In this document: positions 10,401 to 18,505 of the stretch, one piece after another | Position numbering within the stretch: position 1 is the first letter of the stretch | Layout of the letters: each line of letters begins with the position of its first letter | DNA from: Sphingomonas colocasiae | GTDB taxonomy: Bacteria > Pseudomonadota > Alphaproteobacteria > Sphingomonadales > Sphingomonadaceae | DNA: 64,000 nucleotides | Direction: 5' to 3' | Assembly: GCF_019880585.1 (NCBI RefSeq) | Contig: NZ_JAINVV010000007.1 | Coordinates: 62,001 to 126,000, forward strand | Program-made: the position numbers and the translations under genes | The notes under the pieces: model-generated | Told to the model about the DNA's origin: nothing | Databases searched by the model: none | The model's input: the letters and a program-made list of their open reading frames with translations, nothing else

Positions 10401-10550
10401 GCCGGTGTCGATCACGATCGTCGCGCTTTCCATGTTCGGATATTGCCGGACGGGAAGCAGGAACATCGCGCTGCCGCCGACCAGCAGGATCAGCAGGCTG
10501 ACGACGATCGCCAGGATCGGGCGGCGGATGAAGATGTCGGTGAAGCGCAT
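7473..10550 (-). CDS. RND multidrug efflux pump, inner-membrane subunit (MexI/MexF-like HAE1)
   Basis: A 1025-residue proton-driven transporter. The start was set at ATG 10550 (MRFTDIFIRRPILAIV), one base after the adaptor stop codon, instead of an upstream in-frame Met inside the adaptor gene. The architecture is the standard duplicated one: helix 1, large periplasmic loop, helices 2-6 with the conserved segment GLVVDDAIVVVENI that holds the proton-relay Asp pair, second periplasmic loop, then helices 7-12 ending in a cytoplasmic acidic tail. The N-terminus and its neighbours resemble the MexI group of pumps. It is the second gene of the adaptor-pump-channel operon. Confidence 0.94.
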   Translation of the reverse strand: MRFTDIFIRRPILAIVVSLLILLVGGSAMFLLPVRQYPNMESATIVIDTGYPGATQDVMQGFVTTPIAQAIATANGIEYLTSTSSQGKSQVKAKLVLNANADRSMTEILAKVQQVKYRLPPGATDPAITKITDGASEIQYISFTSDTLSVPQITDFATRVAQPLITAVPGVASAKLEGGQALAMRIWVDPAKLAARNLSASDIAAALRSNNVQAAPGQLKGSDTAINITATTDLTGVEDFRQMVVKSGADGLVRLGDVATLELGGQNYDSNAAADGKVGMFIGIAPTPDGNPLEIIKGVNDLLPGIQKVAPPGLKVFNQFDVAHFVNASIDEVTHTLVEAIVIVIIVIFLFLGSFRAVIIPVITIPLSLVGTAALMLAFGFSLNLLTLLAMVLAIGLVVDDAIVVVENIHRHIEEGLSPIRASLIGAREIVAPVIAMTITLAAVYTPIGLMSGLTGALFREFAFTLAGSVIVSGVIALTLSPMMSSVLLNAKVNEGRLARTIEHNMERVTAGYARILDRTLAARAAVLLVGLGVLAAIVVLFTGAQRELAPQEDQGYVFVASKAPQYANIDYTSRFSGDIERMFRTLSEYRSSWFANGTDGTNNGFGGVILKDWDQRARSADEIQAELNGKGGAITGIYATAFQPAPLPAGSGGLPVQMVIRSSDEFPEIFATLERIKGAAWGSGLFAFVDSDLAFDSPEARIVVDRAKAGQIGVSMEAIADTLAILVGENYINRFNWHDRSYDVITQAPPGQRLTPDNLGRFYVKAASGEQVPLSTVVRVDMRPQANKLPQFNQMNAATLSAVLAPGVTMGQAVDFLKNQQVPAGTTIDWLSDSRQYVSEGDRLTISFGFALIVIFLVLAAQFESFRDPLVILVTVPLAVCGALVPLYLGFATLNIYTQIGLVTLIGLISKHGILMVSFANEIQKHDGLDRVAAIRRSAAVRMRPVLMTTAAMVAGLVPLLFASGAGASSRFAIGIVVVMGMLVGTLFTLFVLPTVYSLIARDHRVEAQTEREHELATAELAHA

Positions 10551-10551
10551 C

Positions 10552-11685
10552 TCAGCGTGCTCCCGCCGGGCGAGCAGGCGCGACGACGACATCGGCGCCG
10601 GGCTGCACGCGAAGCTGGCCTTCGGTCACGACGACGTCACCGGGCTTCAGCCCGCGCGTCACGATCACACGGTTGCCGATACGGCGGCCGGTCGTGACCG
10701 AAACCGCTTCCGCCTTGCCCTTGCGGCGCGCATCGGGACCACGGATCACGGTGACGCTGTCGCCCGAGGCCGAGGTCTGGATCGCGGTGGCCGGCACGAC
10801 GAGCGCGCCCTGTTCGGGCGGCAGCGCGAGCGCCGCCGTCACCGACATGCCGGGGCGCAACGCGCCGTCGCGGTTGGAGAGCATCGCCTGGACCGAGACG
10901 TTGCGCGTGTCCGCGCCGATACGCGGCTCGATCGCGTTGACACGCGCGGCGAAGACGCGGCCGGGCCAGGCATCGACGGTCACGTTCACCGTGGCGCCGA
11001 CATGCAGCCGCGCGAGTTCCTGCTGGGGCAGCGCGAAATCGACATAGAGCGTGTCGAGCGCGGTCAGGGTCGCGATCGGATCGCCGGGATTGAGATATTG
11101 GCCCGGATTGACCCGGCGCACGCCCAGCACGCCCGCGAACGGCGCGCGCACCTGCTTCTGCGCGATCCGCGCATCGAATTGCTGGACGGCGGCGGCGGCC
11201 TGGTCCCGCTCGGCGCGGCGCTGCTGGAGCAGTTCGCGCGGCTCTGCGCCGCTGGGCGCCAGTTCCTGCGACCGCGCAAGCTGGACGCCCGCAAAATCGG
11301 CGCGGGCGCGAGCGGCGCTGCGATCAGCGCGTTCGGGCGCGTCATAAAGCTGGACGAGCGGCGCGCCTGCCCCCACCCGCATGCCCGCCTCGAACCGGAT
11401 GGCGACGATCCGGCCGGCGACTTCGGGCGCCAGCATCACTTCCCGCACGGCGCGGAGCGACCCGACCGCTTCGAGCGCGGCGGGCACCTCGGTCGGCTCC
11501 ACGGAGATCGCCGCGACCGGAACGGGGGGCGGTGCACCCTGCGGCGCCGCCGCGCTGCGCGCCGTTCGCCAACCATAAAGCAGCGCGAACAGCAACAGCA
11601 CCGCGACGAGCGCGATCAGCAACGGGCGCCCGCAAAGGCCGCCAAGGCGCGCGGGCACGGGGGATTCTGGGGTCTCGGTTGTCAT
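10552..11685 (-). CDS. RND efflux periplasmic adaptor (HlyD/MexH-like)
   Basis: A 377-residue membrane-fusion protein bridging the pump and the outer-membrane channel. It has an N-terminal membrane anchor (LLIALVAVLLLFALLYGW, about residues 22-39), a lipoyl/hairpin region (VRAPFAGVLGVRRVNPGQYL), a beta-barrel, and a membrane-proximal domain ending in VTEGQLRVQPGADV. It is the first gene of the operon. It faces a tetR gene across a 118-base gap containing a palindrome and a possible promoter (TTGACC at 11763-11758, 17 bases, then TAATCG). TetR repression is therefore expected. Confidence 0.92.
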   Translation of the reverse strand: MTTETPESPVPARLGGLCGRPLLIALVAVLLLFALLYGWRTARSAAAPQGAPPPVPVAAISVEPTEVPAALEAVGSLRAVREVMLAPEVAGRIVAIRFEAGMRVGAGAPLVQLYDAPERADRSAARARADFAGVQLARSQELAPSGAEPRELLQQRRAERDQAAAAVQQFDARIAQKQVRAPFAGVLGVRRVNPGQYLNPGDPIATLTALDTLYVDFALPQQELARLHVGATVNVTVDAWPGRVFAARVNAIEPRIGADTRNVSVQAMLSNRDGALRPGMSVTAALALPPEQGALVVPATAIQTSASGDSVTVIRGPDARRKGKAEAVSVTTGRRIGNRVIVTRGLKPGDVVVTEGQLRVQPGADVVVAPARPAGAR

Positions 11686-11707
11686 GATATCGCGTTTCCG
11701 TCATGAA

Positions 11708-11722
11708 CCGACTATGAGTCGG
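11708..11722. promoter_or_regulatory. Candidate TetR operator for the RND pump
   Basis: CCGACT-ATG-AGTCGG is a perfect inverted repeat with 6-base arms and a 3-base spacer, 22 bases upstream of the adaptor start and 81 upstream of tetR. On the minus strand it lies just past a plausible -10 element, the right place for a repressor to block pump transcription. Confidence 0.55.
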
Positions 11723-11803
11723 AATTATTGCGAACGATTATTATTTAAGCTTCGATCGGTCAAGCCACTCGCACTTTGACGATCGAGCGCGCAGGAACGT
11801 GAC

Positions 11804-12442
11804 ATGAGCGAAGGAAAATATGGCCGCCCCACCCGCATGGACCGCCTGAAGTCGCGCCTGGCGAACACCGAGCCGCCGGCCCGCCGCGCGGACATTAGGC
11901 GCGCCTCGCTGGTCGAGGCGGCGGGGGCGCTGTTCGTCGAGAATGGCGTGGAGGCGACGACGGTGGACGAGGTGGCGGCGCGCGCTGGCGTCGCGAAGGG
12001 CACTTTCTACCATTATTTCGATACCAAGGCGGATCTGCTCGACGCGCTGCGCGCGCAATTTTCCGACGAATTCCTCGATCGCGTCCTCGCCGCCGTCGGC
12101 CGCCACGGCGAAGCCGACTGGAACGGCCGGCTGACCGCGTGGATCACCGCGGCGGTCGATGCCTATTTCGACATGCGCGCGCTGCACGACGTCGTGTTCC
12201 ACGGCGCGGAGATGCCGCTGCGCGAGGCGATGGGCGATATCCCGCTGGTGCGCAATCTGACCGATCTGCTCGCCGCCGGGGATGCCGCCGGCATCTGGGC
12301 GGTCGACGATCCCGCCAGCGTGTCGGTCGTCATGTTCCACGGCCTGCACGGCGCGGTCGACGAAACCATCGTCACCGGCCGCACGCCCGGCCAGATCGGC
12401 GAGATGCTCGCCCGGCTCTATCTGCGGATGATCGCCGCCTGA
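11804..12442 (+). CDS. TetR/AcrR-family repressor next to RND pump
   Basis: A 212-residue regulator. The N-terminal DNA-binding domain is classical: [40 protein letters not shown] (spanning about residues 30-70). The C-terminal ligand pocket is unassigned. Divergent placement from the efflux operon and the palindrome in between indicate local repression of the pump and probably itself. A candidate SoxR-dependent promoter beyond its 3' end reads back through this gene in antisense. Confidence 0.92.
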   Translation: MSEGKYGRPTRMDRLKSRLANTEPPARRADIRRASLVEAAGALFVENGVEATTVDEVAARAGVAKGTFYHYFDTKADLLDALRAQFSDEFLDRVLAAVGRHGEADWNGRLTAWITAAVDAYFDMRALHDVVFHGAEMPLREAMGDIPLVRNLTDLLAAGDAAGIWAVDDPASVSVVMFHGLHGAVDETIVTGRTPGQIGEMLARLYLRMIAA

Positions 12443-12522
12443 CCGGACAAAAGCCCGGAAAAGCGGGGCGGGAACGGGTGATGGGGGCGGCAAACCTGCT
12501 TCCTTTGCGAATCGGAAGCGCT

Positions 12523-12553
12523 CCTATAAAACCTCAACATTAGTTGAGGTAAA
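12523..12553 (-). promoter_or_regulatory. SoxR box and leftward SoxR-type promoter
   Basis: A 20-base palindrome at 12531-12550 has arms ACCTCAAC and GTTGAGGT around ATTA, closely resembling the E. coli soxS SoxR site. On the minus strand it is framed by TTTACC (-35, 12553-12548) and TATAGG (-10, 12528-12523) with a 19-bp spacer, the overlong spacing typical of SoxR-activated promoters. The plus-strand equivalents (AAAACC and ATAGGG) are poor. The strong promoter thus points left, into the antisense of tetR and toward the efflux operon, although the box also lies 17 bases before soxR. Confidence 0.7.
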
Positions 12554-12566
12554 TAGGGAAACCGGC

Positions 12567-13031
12567 ATGCGCCCAAAGGTCAGGCCGTTCGATGTGCATC
12601 GCGAACTGAGCGTCGGCGAAGTGGCCGCGCGCGCGGGCGTGCCCGTCTCCACCCTGCATTTCTACGAGGCGCAGGGCCTGTTGTGGAGCAACCGCAACGC
12701 CGGCAACCAGCGGCGTTATGGCCGGGGCGTGCTGCGCGCGATCGCGGTGATTAAGATCGCGCGGCGCGCGGGCATTCCGCTGGCGACGATCCGCGAGCGG
12801 CTGGCGACGGTCGGCCACGGCCACAGGGTGACGGCGGCGGACTGGGCGCGGCTATCGACCGCATGGCGCGACGAGCTCGACGACCGGATCGCGCGCCTGA
12901 CCCGGCTGCGCGACCAGATGAGCGGCTGCATCGGCTGCGGCTGCCTGTCGATCGAGGATTGCCCGTTGCGCAACCCGGAGGATGCGCTTGGACGGGAAGG
13001 CAGCGGCGCGCGGCTGCTCGACCCGGATTGA
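12567..13031 (+). CDS. soxR: Redox-sensing activator SoxR (MerR family, [2Fe-2S])
   Basis: A 154-residue SoxR. The MerR helix-turn-helix is at [21 protein letters not shown] (within residues 14-34), a dimerisation helix follows, and the iron-sulfur motif is complete: Cys121, Cys124, Cys126 and Cys132 in the spacing C-x2-C-x-C-x5-C that defines SoxR. Oxidation of the cluster by redox-cycling compounds switches it to an activator. In non-enteric bacteria SoxR usually controls efflux pumps and oxidoreductases directly, not soxS. Here it sits beside a MexHI-OpmD-like pump operon, the same association as in Pseudomonas aeruginosa. Confidence 0.95.
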   Translation: MRPKVRPFDVHRELSVGEVAARAGVPVSTLHFYEAQGLLWSNRNAGNQRRYGRGVLRAIAVIKIARRAGIPLATIRERLATVGHGHRVTAADWARLSTAWRDELDDRIARLTRLRDQMSGCIGCGCLSIEDCPLRNPEDALGREGSGARLLDPD

Positions 13032-13058
13032 TATCGAGCAGGATTATGTCCCCCTCGT

Positions 13059-13147
13059 GTCATTCCCGCGCACGCGGGAATCCAGCTTTTCCGAGAAGCA
13101 TCAGAAAGAAGAAGAAGAAGCTGGATTCCCGCATGCGCGGGAATGAC
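13059..13147. repeat. Palindromic intergenic element, copy 1 (89 bp)
   Basis: The 30-base arms at 13059-13088 and 13118-13147 are complementary at 29 of 30 positions (GTCATTCCCGCGCACGCGGG start), with smaller palindromes nested in each arm. The central 29 bases are purine-rich (AAGAAGAAGAAG). A second copy with the same centre lies at 48573-48659. No protein is encoded; it behaves like a small non-autonomous or REP-like element and may terminate transcription between soxR and the TBDR gene. Confidence 0.85.
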
Positions 13148-13178
13148 AATGAGAGAGGAGAGGATCCCGTTCCGAACC

Positions 13179-15482
13179 TCAGCTTCCGAACTTCACCTTG
13201 CCGGTCACGCCGAACACGCGGGGATGCGGGCGCAGGCGGATGCCGCCCAGGCCGAAATTGTCCTGCGTGCCCGTGTAATAGTCGGTCTTGGTCAGGTTCT
13301 CGATATAGCCGCCAATCTCGAAGCGATCGGTGGTCACGCCCAGCCGCAGATTGACGACGGCATAGGCCGACGGATTGTACGGGAAGCGCGGCAGGTTGAG
13401 CTGCTCGGACGCGACGCCCTCCAGATCGCCCGCCGCCGCCGAGCGGAAGTTCAGTTCCGCGCGGCCGTACAGGCTCAGATCGTCGGTCATCTGACGCTCG
13501 TAATCGAGCGCGGTGGTGACGGTGAAGCGCGGCGTCTTGGGCAGGCGCAGCCCGGTCAGGTTGACCGAATTGCCGCCCGCGAGCACCGCCAGCGGGAAGC
13601 TGTCGAACTTGCTGTCCAGATAGCCGAAGGCGACCATGGCGCGCAGTTCGCGCGACAGGCGCCCCTGCAATTCCATCTCGAAGCCCTTGTTGGAGGCCTT
13701 GGCCGCGTTCAGCGTCAGCTCGACCGCCGAGCTGATATCGTTGGGATCGCGCAGGAAATTGGTCTGCACCTGAAGATCGGACCATTTCAGATAGAAGGCG
13801 GACAGGCTGTATTGCAGCGAATTGTCGAGCGCGCTGCCCTTGATGCCGACTTCATAGTTCCACAGCTCTTCCGGCCGGAAGGGCGAGGTGATGCCCGAAT
13901 TGATGTCGACGCCGCCGGCCTTGTAGCCCTTCGACACCGACGCATAGACATTGTCATTGTCGCTGAATTCGTAGCGCAGCACCGCGCGCGGCGAGAAATC
14001 GGTGAAGCTCTTGCTGCCCGCGATATCGGGCACCGGGCTTTCGAACGCATAGACGCCGAAGGCGCTGTTGCTGATCTTGTCGCGGGTATAGCGCCCGCCC
14101 ACCGTCAGGTGCAGGCGATCGAGGTTGAGCGTGACGTCGGCGAAGGCCGCCATGCTCTCGGTCCTGAAGATCTTGTTGTTCTCGTTGATGCGGAAGCCCT
14201 GCGGGATCGGCGGCAACAGGCCGATGACATTGCCCGTCAGCGGATCGACATAGCTGGTGTCCGCGCCCGCCTGGATGCTGTTGAACTGGCGGATGCGATC
14301 CTTGGCGTAGAGCGCGCCCACGACCCAGTCGAGCTTCTGCTTGCCCGTGGACTGGAGCCGCAGTTCCTGGCTGAACGAACGCCCGCGATTGCGGTTGATG
14401 CGGTTGATCGCATCGGCGGAGATATTGTCCTGATCGAACAGGCGGCCGTTCTTGCTGTCGATATAGCCGGTCACCGAACGCAGCGCGAAACCATCGAAAT
14501 CGACCGAGATGCGGTTGTTGATCAGCAGGAACTTGTTGCGGTTATATTCGGGCGCATTGTGGTTCACCCGGCGCTGATTGGCTGGATAGAAGCCGACGCC
14601 ATCGGGCAGCGCCACGAAATCCGGGCCGAAGATGCTCTTGGTGTCCAGGTCGAGCACGCCCGACGGCACCGTCGCGTCGAAGCCCTCATCCTCGTCCGAA
14701 TAGGCGGCCGACAGGTCGATCGTCACATTGTCGATCGGCTGCGCGCGCACCGCGCCGCGGAAATGGAGATATTCGTAGCCGCTGTTGGGCGTGCCCTTGG
14801 GATTGATGTTGCGGATCAGGCCATTGCTCTTGTCCCACGAGGCGAGGCCACGGAAATACAGGCCCTGCGCCAGCGGCACATTGACGATGCCATAGGCCTT
14901 GTACGTATCGAAGCTGGCATATTCGGCGCCCCCTTCGGCGTAGAAGTCCGGCCCCGGCTTCTTGGTGGTGATGTTGAGCGCGCCGCCCGATGCGTTGCGG
15001 CCGAAATAGGTGCCCTGCGGCCCGCGCAGCACCTCCACGCGCTCAACGTCGAGCAGCGGCGGATTATAGGTGCCGTTGGCGGTGGAGCCGACGCTCAGCT
15101 CGTCGAGATAATAGCCGATCGACTGCTGGGTCGATGCCTCGCCAAGATCGATGTTGCTGACGCCGCGGATCGAGATGTTGATCGAGCGGTTGCCGGTCTC
15201 GCCATCCTCGGTGAAGCTGACATTGGGCGCGAAGGCCAGATAATCCTTGGCTTCGGAGACATTGGCCTTTTCCAGCGCCTTGGCGGAAAAGGCGGAGATG
15301 CTGATCGGCACGTCGCGCAGATTCTGTTCGCGGCGCTGCGCGGTGACGACGATCTCGTCGCCGGAAACCGGCGCGGCCGCCTCGGTGGCGGTCGATGCGT
15401 CCTGCGCCATCGCCGGCATCGCCGCGATCAGCGGGGCCAGCGCGGTAGCCGTCAGAAACAAGGTTTTGCAGTTGGTGCGCAT
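13179..15482 (-). CDS. TonB-dependent receptor (sphingomonad oligomer/organic-solute type)
   Basis: A 767-residue outer-membrane receptor. The start was set at ATG 15482 with GGGGAG upstream, which begins a proper signal peptide (MRTNCKTLFLTATALAPLIA, cut near AMAQ). A TonB box-like segment (DEIVVTAQRREQ) follows, then the plug with the VERVEVLRGPQGTYFGRNASG signature, and a barrel ending near GKVKFGS. There is no STN domain and no sigma or anti-sigma partner, so it is a plain transporter. It is divergent from the decarboxylase operon across 288 bases in which I see no clear operator. The substrate is unknown. Confidence 0.92.
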   Translation of the reverse strand: MRTNCKTLFLTATALAPLIAAMPAMAQDASTATEAAAPVSGDEIVVTAQRREQNLRDVPISISAFSAKALEKANVSEAKDYLAFAPNVSFTEDGETGNRSINISIRGVSNIDLGEASTQQSIGYYLDELSVGSTANGTYNPPLLDVERVEVLRGPQGTYFGRNASGGALNITTKKPGPDFYAEGGAEYASFDTYKAYGIVNVPLAQGLYFRGLASWDKSNGLIRNINPKGTPNSGYEYLHFRGAVRAQPIDNVTIDLSAAYSDEDEGFDATVPSGVLDLDTKSIFGPDFVALPDGVGFYPANQRRVNHNAPEYNRNKFLLINNRISVDFDGFALRSVTGYIDSKNGRLFDQDNISADAINRINRNRGRSFSQELRLQSTGKQKLDWVVGALYAKDRIRQFNSIQAGADTSYVDPLTGNVIGLLPPIPQGFRINENNKIFRTESMAAFADVTLNLDRLHLTVGGRYTRDKISNSAFGVYAFESPVPDIAGSKSFTDFSPRAVLRYEFSDNDNVYASVSKGYKAGGVDINSGITSPFRPEELWNYEVGIKGSALDNSLQYSLSAFYLKWSDLQVQTNFLRDPNDISSAVELTLNAAKASNKGFEMELQGRLSRELRAMVAFGYLDSKFDSFPLAVLAGGNSVNLTGLRLPKTPRFTVTTALDYERQMTDDLSLYGRAELNFRSAAAGDLEGVASEQLNLPRFPYNPSAYAVVNLRLGVTTDRFEIGGYIENLTKTDYYTGTQDNFGLGGIRLRPHPRVFGVTGKVKFGS

Positions 15483-15770
15483 CGTCAATCTCCCCGATCC
15501 GTAAGCCCTTGCGATCAGGCGTCTTTGCTGACGTCCTGTCCCGCTTGCCGGGCCAAATCTATCGGGCGAACTATCGGCTGAGGCCGCTTGGGGCTTCAAA
15601 CGAAGCTTACTGATCGCGACCATAATCCTCGCTAATCCAATCGGGGCATATCGGCCCCGCGACCATCAAACCATCTAATGGCCGCCAGAAGTTTGATTCA
15701 ATTGCCACTGACGTGCTGTTTCGGACACGATTCCGCCAACAAAACATCTTGCGTCAAAGAGGCGGATTTC

Positions 15771-17405
15771 ATGTCTAAAAGCGGGGCCGAGGCTCTTTTG
15801 GGCCAGTTGATGGTCAATGGTGTCGATACGATCTTCGGGTTGCCCGGCGGGCAGCTCGATCATTTCTTCGATGCCATGCACGGCGCCGGTGACAGGCTGC
15901 GCCTGTTCGGCACGCGCCACGAACAGGGCGCCGCCTATATGGCGTTCGGCTATGCCCGGTCCACCGGAAAACCGGGCGTCTATACCGTCGTTCCCGGCCC
16001 CGGCGTGCTCAACACCACCGCCGCGCTCTGCTCCGCCTACGCCACCAACGCCCCGGTCTTCTGCCTGACCGGGCAGATCCCCACCGTGGGGCTGGGCAAG
16101 GGCATCGGCTATCTCCACGAATTGCCCGACCAGCTCGCGACAATGCGCACGCTGACCAAATGGGCCGATCGCGCGATGACGGTCGAGGGCGCCCCCGCCT
16201 TGGTCAACGAAGGCTTCCGCCAGATGCTGAGCGGCCGCCCCCGGCCCGTAAGCCTGGAAATGCCGATGGACGTGATGGGCGACCGCGCCGAAGCGGACCT
16301 GCTGCCCGCCGCGACGATCGACAAGGCCCCCGCGCTGAACGACGACGCGATCGCCGACGCGGTCGCGCTGCTCAAGACCGCGCGCAATCCGCTGATCATC
16401 GCGGGCGGCGGCGCGATCGCGGCCGGCGCGTCGCTCCACCAGCTCGCGGAGATGCTGCAGGCGCCCGTCGTCTCCTTCCGCAGCGGGCGCGGCGTGGTTT
16501 CAGACCGATCCTATCTCTCGCAGATGTTCCCCGCGGGGTATGAGCTGTGGAAGAACGCCGATGTCGTGATCGGCCTCGGCACGCGGATGGAGCAGCAATA
16601 TCTCTACTGGAAAGTGCCGCCGCACATGAAGGTGATCCGCATCGACATCGATGCGGAGGAGCTGGACCGGATCGCGGCGCCCGCCGTCGCCATCCATGCC
16701 GACGCCGCCGACGCGGTGCCCGCCCTGGTCGAGAAACTGGCGGGCGTGCTCGACAAGCGCGCCTCGCGCGAGGACGAACTGACCCAGCTCGCCGCGCGTA
16801 TTCGCGGCGATGTCGAGGATCGCGTCCAGCCCCAGGCATCCTATCTGGCGGCGATCCGCTCCGCGCTGCCCGACGACGGCTATTTCGTCGATGAGATCAC
16901 CCAGGTCGGCTATACGTCCTGGTATGCCTTCCCGGTCTATGAACCGCGCCATATCGTCACCTGCGGCTATCAGGGCACGCTGGGCTATGGCTATGCGACC
17001 GCGCTGGGCGTGAAGGCCGCGCATCCGGACAAGGCGGTGGTCAACATCGCGGGCGACGGCGGCTTCCTGTTCACCGCCAACGAGATGGCGACCGCCGCGC
17101 AGCACAATATCGCGCTGGTCACGGTGCTGTTCAACAACAACAAGTTCCAGAATGTGCAGCGCCAGCAAAAGGAATGGTTCGGCGGCCGGCTGATCGCATC
17201 CGACCTGAAGAACCCCGATTTTTGCAAGTTCGCCGAAAGCTTCGGCATCCGCGCCGAGCGCGTCACCACGCCCGAGGCGCTGCACAAGGCGGTGAAGGCC
17301 GCGCTCGAACGCAACGAACCCGCGCTGATCGAGGTGCCGTGCGGCGACATGGCGTCGCCCTGGCCCTTCATCATCCGCCCGCCCGCGTTCGAGGGCGTGG
17401 AGTGA
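15771..17405 (+). CDS. Thiamine-diphosphate-dependent 2-oxo acid decarboxylase-like enzyme
   Basis: A 544-residue ThDP enzyme of the acetolactate synthase/benzoylformate decarboxylase superfamily. The start is ATG 15771 with AGAGGCGG upstream; the frame is open further up without a ribosome site. The ThDP-activating Glu is Glu51 (RHEQGAA). The cofactor motif GDG at residues 428-430 is followed by NNN about 27 residues on. No FAD-type ALS regulatory partner is present. It is first in an operon with an aminotransferase and an aldehyde dehydrogenase, so decarboxylation of an amino-acid-derived 2-oxo acid to an aldehyde is the most coherent role. Candidates include indolepyruvate and 2-ketoarginine; the substrate is unproven. 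Confidence 0.85.
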   Translation: MSKSGAEALLGQLMVNGVDTIFGLPGGQLDHFFDAMHGAGDRLRLFGTRHEQGAAYMAFGYARSTGKPGVYTVVPGPGVLNTTAALCSAYATNAPVFCLTGQIPTVGLGKGIGYLHELPDQLATMRTLTKWADRAMTVEGAPALVNEGFRQMLSGRPRPVSLEMPMDVMGDRAEADLLPAATIDKAPALNDDAIADAVALLKTARNPLIIAGGGAIAAGASLHQLAEMLQAPVVSFRSGRGVVSDRSYLSQMFPAGYELWKNADVVIGLGTRMEQQYLYWKVPPHMKVIRIDIDAEELDRIAAPAVAIHADAADAVPALVEKLAGVLDKRASREDELTQLAARIRGDVEDRVQPQASYLAAIRSALPDDGYFVDEITQVGYTSWYAFPVYEPRHIVTCGYQGTLGYGYATALGVKAAHPDKAVVNIAGDGGFLFTANEMATAAQHNIALVTVLFNNNKFQNVQRQQKEWFGGRLIASDLKNPDFCKFAESFGIRAERVTTPEALHKAVKAALERNEPALIEVPCGDMASPWPFIIRPPAFEGVE

Positions 17406-17410
17406 GCGCG

Positions 17411-18505
17411 ATGACCGATGCGCGCCCCCGCCCCCTGCCCGCGATCGCCGGCCTCGCCCCCTATCGCCAGGGCAAGATCGCGCTCGACGACGTGGCCCAG
17501 CCGCTGAAGCTGTCCTCGAACGAATCGATGCTCGGCCCCAGCCCCCGCGCGCTGGAGGCCTATCGCGCGCTGGCGTCCGACCTTCAGCTCTATCCCGACG
17601 GGTCGCAATCGGCGCTGCGCGCGGCGATCGGAGAGGTGCATGGCATCGATCCCGACCGCATCGTCTGCGGCAACGGATCGGACGAACTGATCCAGTTGCT
17701 GATCCGCACCTATGCCGGCCCCGGCGACGATGTCGTGCTGAGCCAGTACAGCTTCGCCATGGCGTTCGTGCACAGCATCGCGCAGGGCGCGAATGCGATC
17801 AGCGTGGCTGAACCCGGCCTGCGCCCCGATGTCGACGGCCTGCTGGCGGCACTGACGCCCAATACGCGGATGGTCGTGCTCGCCAGCCCCAACAATCCGG
17901 TGGGCCAATATCTGCCGCGCGACGAACTGACGCGGCTCCATGCCGGGCTGCCGGGCGACGTGATCCTGCTGCTCGACAGCGCCTATGCCGATTATGTCGA
18001 CGCGCCCGATTACGAAGCGGGCGCGGCGCTTGTCGGCGCGCACGACAATGTCGTGATGACGCGCACCTTCTCCAAGCTCTACGGCCTTGCCGGGCTGCGC
18101 ATCGGCTGGATGTACGCGCCCCGCGCGATCATCGACATGGTCCAGCGCATCCGCACGCCCTTCAACGGCAACGCCGCGGCTCTCGCCGCCGCCGAGGCGG
18201 CGGTGCGCGACGTCGACTATGCGGCGATGGTGCGTGCGGAGAACAACGCGGAGCTGGCGCGGATCGCGAAGGCGCTCGACCTGGCGGGGATCGAGGTCAT
18301 CCCCTCGTCCGCCAATTTCTATCTGGTCCGCTTCCCCGCCGCCGGCCGCGATCCCGAGGGTGCCGCGCATTATCTGGAGGCGCGCGGCATCATCCCGCGC
18401 CCGGTTTCCGCCGGCGGCCCCGAAGCGGCGCTGCGCATCTCGGTCGGTCGGCCGCACCAGAATGATCGCGTCATCCAGACGCTGATGGACTACATGGCGT
18501 CATGA
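17411..18505 (+). CDS. Class I/II aminotransferase (HisC-like, PLP-dependent)
   Basis: A 364-residue fold-type I aminotransferase resembling histidinol-phosphate aminotransferase. The PLP lysine is Lys222 in [14 protein letters not shown]. Other landmarks are [24 protein letters not shown] and the C-terminal LRISVGRP with the carboxylate-binding Arg. The start at ATG 17411 follows GGAG by eight bases; a GTG overlapping the previous stop is an alternative. No other his genes are nearby, so it more likely transaminates an aromatic or basic amino acid for the adjacent decarboxylase than makes histidine. The downstream gene overlaps by ATGA. Confidence 0.85.
   Translation: MTDARPRPLPAIAGLAPYRQGKIALDDVAQPLKLSSNESMLGPSPRALEAYRALASDLQLYPDGSQSALRAAIGEVHGIDPDRIVCGNGSDELIQLLIRTYAGPGDDVVLSQYSFAMAFVHSIAQGANAISVAEPGLRPDVDGLLAALTPNTRMVVLASPNNPVGQYLPRDELTRLHAGLPGDVILLLDSAYADYVDAPDYEAGAALVGAHDNVVMTRTFSKLYGLAGLRIGWMYAPRAIIDMVQRIRTPFNGNAAALAAAEAAVRDVDYAAMVRAENNAELARIAKALDLAGIEVIPSSANFYLVRFPAAGRDPEGAAHYLEARGIIPRPVSAGGPEAALRISVGRPHQNDRVIQTLMDYMAS

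Noticed and set aside
7479-10697. 1072-codon open frame on the plus strand opposite the RND pump
   Set aside because: It is an antisense shadow: Arg/His/Asp-rich translation without domains, fully covered by a recognisable pump gene on the other strand. High GC makes such frames common.
13143-15581. 812-codon plus-strand frame opposite the TBDR gene
   Set aside because: Composition is that of reversed codons (D, R, I, H and Q rich), with no motif, and the minus-strand receptor is unambiguous.
15483-15770. Operator or riboswitch in the 288-base gap between the TBDR and decarboxylase genes
   Set aside because: Only a weak TCAAAC/GTTTGA pair was seen; it is too short and too widely spaced to claim.
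17174-17410. N-terminal extension of the aminotransferase frame
   Set aside because: It lies inside the decarboxylase gene and is only an open shadow frame; ATG 17411 has GGAG upstream.
17411-18505. Histidine biosynthesis gene hisC proper
   Set aside because: The sequence is HisC-like, but it is embedded between a ThDP decarboxylase and an aldehyde dehydrogenase with overlapping ends; a catabolic aminotransferase is more likely, so no hisC symbol is given.
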